A stretch of DNA of 64,000 nt, from contig NC_058513.1 of NCBI RefSeq assembly GCF_020382885.2, positions 15,277,641 to 15,341,640 of the forward strand, in the 5' to 3' direction. Below, one piece after another: positions 63,101 through 64,000 of this stretch. Each line of letters starts with the position of its first letter. The first letter of the stretch is position 1. This DNA is from Scatophagus argus (lineage: Eukaryota; Chordata; Actinopteri; Scatophagidae). A program made the translations under genes and the position numbers. Below the pieces are notes generated by a model, which was given only the letters and a program-made list of their open reading frames with translations, searched no databases and was not told where the DNA came from.

Positions 63101-63371
63101 GGGAACAGGAAGTCCTTGTTGGTGTAATGGTCAGGTGTCCCAATACTTAAGTGTATATGAGAAAACAAGAAGATAAGAAAATCACACATAAAAACCATAA
63201 CGTGCAACAGATTGCTTTTGCTAAAAAAAACCTATAGTTCTCGCAGCCCAGTTTCACAGGGCGAGTCAGACTCACGTGGTGAGCAGCCAGCGAGACTGCT
63301 TGGCCAGCCCCAGACAGGCCAGCAGGCAGATGATCAGGTCCACAATGAGGAGCAGCAGGTAGGTGAGCCAC
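45080..63371 (-). CDS. ttyh2: tweety family member 2, 3' part (10 exons, 322 aa to stop)
   Basis: TTYH2 is a plasma-membrane protein, once described as a volume- or calcium-regulated chloride channel; recent structures show dimers without an obvious pore, so its activity is debated. The visible part corresponds to about residues 212-534 of the human protein and agrees with its length to within a residue or so. It has TM3 (WLTYLLLLIVDLIICLLACL), TM4 (VFGVLTLVLSWTSLGAD), the extracellular domain with conserved Cys (SDFCVSP, YLYCNQT, DCRGLNK, VCYDG) and sequons NQT and NSS, TM5 (VLYLCLFSTLAACAF), then a cytoplasmic tail with YDDIDEEDPFNP, SEYMNHTALFGGTPRYENV and PPPSYSPS (a PPxY motif). Exons: 63371-63276, 56713-56641, 52609-52540, 52374-52319, 49764-49672, 49513-49421, 49004-48862, 47889-47704, 47602-47524, 45160-45080. 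The 5' exons lie above 64000. TTYH1 and TTYH3 fit the tail less well. Confidence 0.93.
45270..45890. mobile_element. MITE-like element with TTTAAAGGAATA-type ends
   Basis: The left end reads GTTTAAAGGAATAGTCC. The reverse complement of the right end reads AGTTAAAGGAATACTCCGTA. About 620 bp and non-coding, in the last intron of ttyh2. The TTAAAGG ends recall the element at 6157 but the interior differs. Confidence 0.68.
45891..47523. other. ttyh2 last intron, remainder
   Basis: Contains the candidate microexon at 46399-46413 and a (CAAA)n-like run at 46476-46511. Nothing else was recognised. Confidence 0.6.
46399..46413 (-). CDS. ttyh2: candidate alternative microexon of ttyh2 (15 nt)
   Basis: CTCTCAG | CAGTATAGAAACAGA | GTAAGT on the minus strand: an acceptor after a pyrimidine-rich stretch (CTTCCTCTTTTTCTTTT) and a near-consensus donor. 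It lies between two phase-0 coding exons and adds QYRNR. CAGCAG at the acceptor is a NAGNAG pair, so 12- and 15-nt forms are possible; a weaker GAG site would give 27 nt. All keep the frame. No transcript evidence is available here. Confidence 0.35.
47524..47602 (-). CDS. ttyh2: ttyh2 exon: cytoplasmic tail, part 2
   Basis: NHTALFGGTPRYENVPLIG through SPPPS. It ends in phase 0 on the Ser of the PPxY motif. Confidence 0.93.
47704..47889 (-). CDS. ttyh2: ttyh2 exon: cytoplasmic tail, part 1
   Basis: ERDYDDIDEEDPFNPRARR through MHSFCSYSSSMGSQSSL and MSEYM. The donor used is GTTAGT inside ATG: the split codon AT|G then gives SEYMNHTALFGG, which matches other TTYH2 proteins. Reading on to the later AAG|GTGTCG site would break the frame. 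Confidence 0.9.
48045..48600 (-). mobile_element. Tc1-type transposon deletion derivative, copy 1
   Basis: Minus orientation. The ends read ACAAAAGTATCCAGACA and, reverse-complemented at the far side, CAAACGTATTAGGACAAC. It keeps only the C-terminal half of a Tc1/mariner transposase: YQDILDNAML, FQHDCAPVHKA, then after a frame change LDWPTQSPDLNPIQHL (the second Asp of the catalytic triad region with the SPDLNP mark) and a tail. The N-terminal DNA-binding region is gone, so it cannot move on its own. Confidence 0.85.
48742..48760. repeat. (CA)n microsatellite
   Basis: CA run close to the end of the TM5 exon, in the following intron. Confidence 0.9.
48862..49004 (-). CDS. ttyh2: ttyh2 exon: TM5
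   Basis: DYLDAMVGVCYDGVEGVLYL, the TM5 helix and the IPRAWRQIACR border to the cytoplasm. Confidence 0.95.
49421..49513 (-). CDS. ttyh2: ttyh2 exon: extracellular domain, part 4
   Basis: RDLLGIQHLLNSSEASLHQ through DCRGLNK, 31 codons. NSS is a second sequon. Confidence 0.94.
49633..49668. repeat. (GT)n microsatellite beside a donor
   Basis: A GT-rich run with one CG break. It ends 4 nt from the donor at 49671 of the adjacent ttyh2 exon, so length changes could affect that splice site. Confidence 0.9.
49672..49764 (-). CDS. ttyh2: ttyh2 exon: extracellular domain, part 3
   Basis: PLTIFQRSLTTMQIQIQGL through FAVPLFPTAE, 31 codons in phase 0. Confidence 0.94.
49765..52318. other. ttyh2 intron
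   Basis: AT-rich intron of 2.55 kb. The short open frames at 50.7-51.7 kb have no splice support and look like chance. Confidence 0.65.
52319..52374 (-). CDS. ttyh2: ttyh2 exon: extracellular domain, part 2
   Basis: DIVHYYLYCNQTLSNPFQQ, 56 nt. NQT forms an N-glycosylation sequon next to the conserved Cys. Confidence 0.92.
52540..52609 (-). CDS. ttyh2: ttyh2 exon: extracellular domain, part 1
   Basis: GTSDFCVSPDKYLLSQTKG. The Cys and the SDFCV block are invariant in the family. Confidence 0.92.
54540..54680 (+). repeat. dispersed repeat, copy D (5' module)
   Basis: ATATCTCAACAACTGCTGGT, then AAATATTCATGGTCCCCACA and GGATCATTTCCCAATG, correspond to the module at the far end of copy A in reverse complement. 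The GTTAGCATGC part is absent. Confidence 0.5.
55625..55942 (-). mobile_element. tRNA-derived SINE
   Basis: On the minus strand it starts with a tRNA-like head: A-box region TGGCCGAGAGG (55920-55930 on plus) and B-box GGTTCGATTCC (55877-55887). The body has GCCCTTGAGCAAGGCACTTA, typical of teleost SINEs. It ends in an AT-rich part and a (TTC)n tail. The class II-like A box suggests a Leu- or Ser-type tRNA ancestor. It is about 310 bp and looks close to full length. Confidence 0.85.
56641..56713 (-). CDS. ttyh2: ttyh2 exon: TM4
   Basis: MMVFGVLTLVLSWTSLGAD through LATAV. The acceptor is GTCCCTGCAG and the donor GTGAGC. Confidence 0.9.
57060..57650 (+). other. unexplained T-rich block with two open frames
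   Basis: Two plus-strand frames (57187-57414 and 57452-57640) follow one another in a T-rich segment whose base composition differs from its flanks. Neither has a recognisable domain or splice sites that tie into ttyh2. It could be a degenerate LTR or other dispersed repeat. Confidence 0.25.
59319..59548. mobile_element. short inverted-repeat element with TTCCCAACC ends
   Basis: The left end reads GTGTTTCCCAACCACTGG; the right end reverse-complemented reads TGTGGTTCCCAACCTTTTTAG. About 230 bp and non-coding. The ends match a common hAT-like non-autonomous family of fish. Confidence 0.65.
62804..63160 (+). mobile_element. Tc1-type transposon deletion derivative, copy 2
   Basis: Plus orientation. 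The ends read ACAAAAGTATTGGGACG and, reverse-complemented, TTAAGTATTGGGACACC. Inside, GACTTCCAGTGAAG, CAGCATACCAAGATATTTTG, CTTCCAACTTTGTGGCAAC and GAACTTGACTGGCC can be read in the same order as in copy 1, with more decay, a C-rich insertion near 63077 and no open frame. Confidence 0.82.
63276..63371 (-). CDS. ttyh2: ttyh2 exon: TM3
   Basis: WLTYLLLLIVDLIICLLACL through KQSRWLLT. The acceptor is GTCTCTGCAG and the donor GTGAGT; phases join to the next exon. Confidence 0.93.
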
Positions 63372-64000
63372 CTGCAGAGACAGACGGAGACAGAAAATTA
63401 AACTGCTTCTGTTCAATGCCTGTTTTGGCAAACTAAGAAGAGGTTGGTTATTCCAGTTACATGTAACCTGGGTCTTACTGGTGCAGTTCTTGCCCTCATT
63501 TTTATCAGGAATAGTAACACTGTACTTTATGATCTCCAGTTCTTAATTTATTTTGGAAACATTTGTTGTAACATTTGTAGAAGATCTCAACATCCCGACA
63601 GCAATTGATGAATCAAATGCCCTGACAAACAGAAAAAAAAATGACTGGACGAAATGACTCAATCAAATAACTGGACGACTTGTGTGTTTACCCACTCACA
63701 CTCTGCCCATGCCCTCACTGCACATAACCACATAACCAGTCTTCCACAAGGCTCAGTGGATATAGTACTAAGACTATAAGCAAGCTTTTTGCACAAGAGA
63801 GAAAGTGCAGCCAAAACATGCTTGACAGCTGTGAGTACTGATATCATGTTAGGTGTTTTCTTACACGTAAATGAGAGATGAAGTAGCTGTATGACAACAA
63901 TATACTGGACTGGATGTTACCAACTCCATTTTAACTTATTAAAGCGCTATGACTGAAGAAATGGCTCGGAGAAAACAAATGGCAGCTAGAAGCCAGAAGG
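63372..64000. other. ttyh2 intron, to the window end
   Basis: No exon is seen. The preceding ttyh2 exon lies beyond the window. Confidence 0.6.

Larger units (their letters stand above)
56714..63275. other. ttyh2 intron (6.6 kb)
   Basis: Contains a foldback-like repeat at 59.3 kb, a second Tc1 derivative at 62.8 kb and the unexplained block at 57.06-57.65 kb. No additional exon was recognised. Confidence 0.65.

Noticed and set aside
1..64000. CRISPR arrays, prophage, insertion sequences, operons or rRNA and tRNA genes
   Set aside because: None is present. The only tRNA-like sequence is the SINE head at 55.9 kb, which lacks a proper cloverleaf end, and the regular short tandem repeats are simple microsatellites.

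Overview
The window is vertebrate nuclear DNA, almost certainly from a teleost and probably a percomorph. Genes are split by GT-AG introns and intergenic DNA is AT-rich. The repeats are typical of ray-finned fish: an L2-like LINE, Tc1-type deletion derivatives, a tRNA-derived SINE and many short inverted-repeat elements. There is no sign of operons, phage, plasmid or CRISPR. The species cannot be named from sequence alone.

All four recognised genes lie on the minus strand, so they read from high to low coordinates. (1) 63371-45080 is the 3' two thirds of ttyh2 (tweety family member 2), ten coding exons from the third membrane helix to the stop; the upstream exons lie beyond 64000. (2) 42252-12971 is a complete kif19 (kinesin-8 family), twenty coding exons whose splice phases all agree and which encode 1015 residues. 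(3) 8391-6707 is a four-exon gene for a 398-residue, strongly divergent AP-2 (TFAP2)-like protein. (4) From about 3170 (possibly 5086) to 1380 is a short armadillo-repeat gene related to RAP1GDS1/SmgGDS.

Region by region: 1-1379 is the 3' untranslated region and flank of the ARM gene; 3.2-6.7 kb is sparse DNA with two repeat elements; 8.4-10.1 kb holds a probable leader and CCAAT-box promoter for the AP-2-like gene; 10.4-11.5 kb is a decayed LINE; 12.2-42.3 kb is kif19, including a 16.1 kb intron between coding exons 2 and 3; 42.3-43.9 kb is the ttyh2/kif19 intergenic DNA; 43.9-64 kb is ttyh2, whose introns carry two oppositely oriented Tc1 derivatives, a SINE and other repeats.

The genes are not a functional unit. 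KIF19 works at the tips of motile cilia, TTYH2 is a plasma-membrane protein, and the other two look like a nuclear factor and a small-GTPase partner. ttyh2 next to kif19 matches the TTYH2-DNAI2-KIF19 order of human 17q25, but DNAI2 is missing here. The most useful leads are a candidate 12-, 15- or 27-nt microexon of ttyh2 that would interrupt its PPxY motif, the AP-2-like gene whose basic DNA-contact region has been rewritten, and the short SmgGDS relative with an unfamiliar C-terminus. I found no wholly new biological system.
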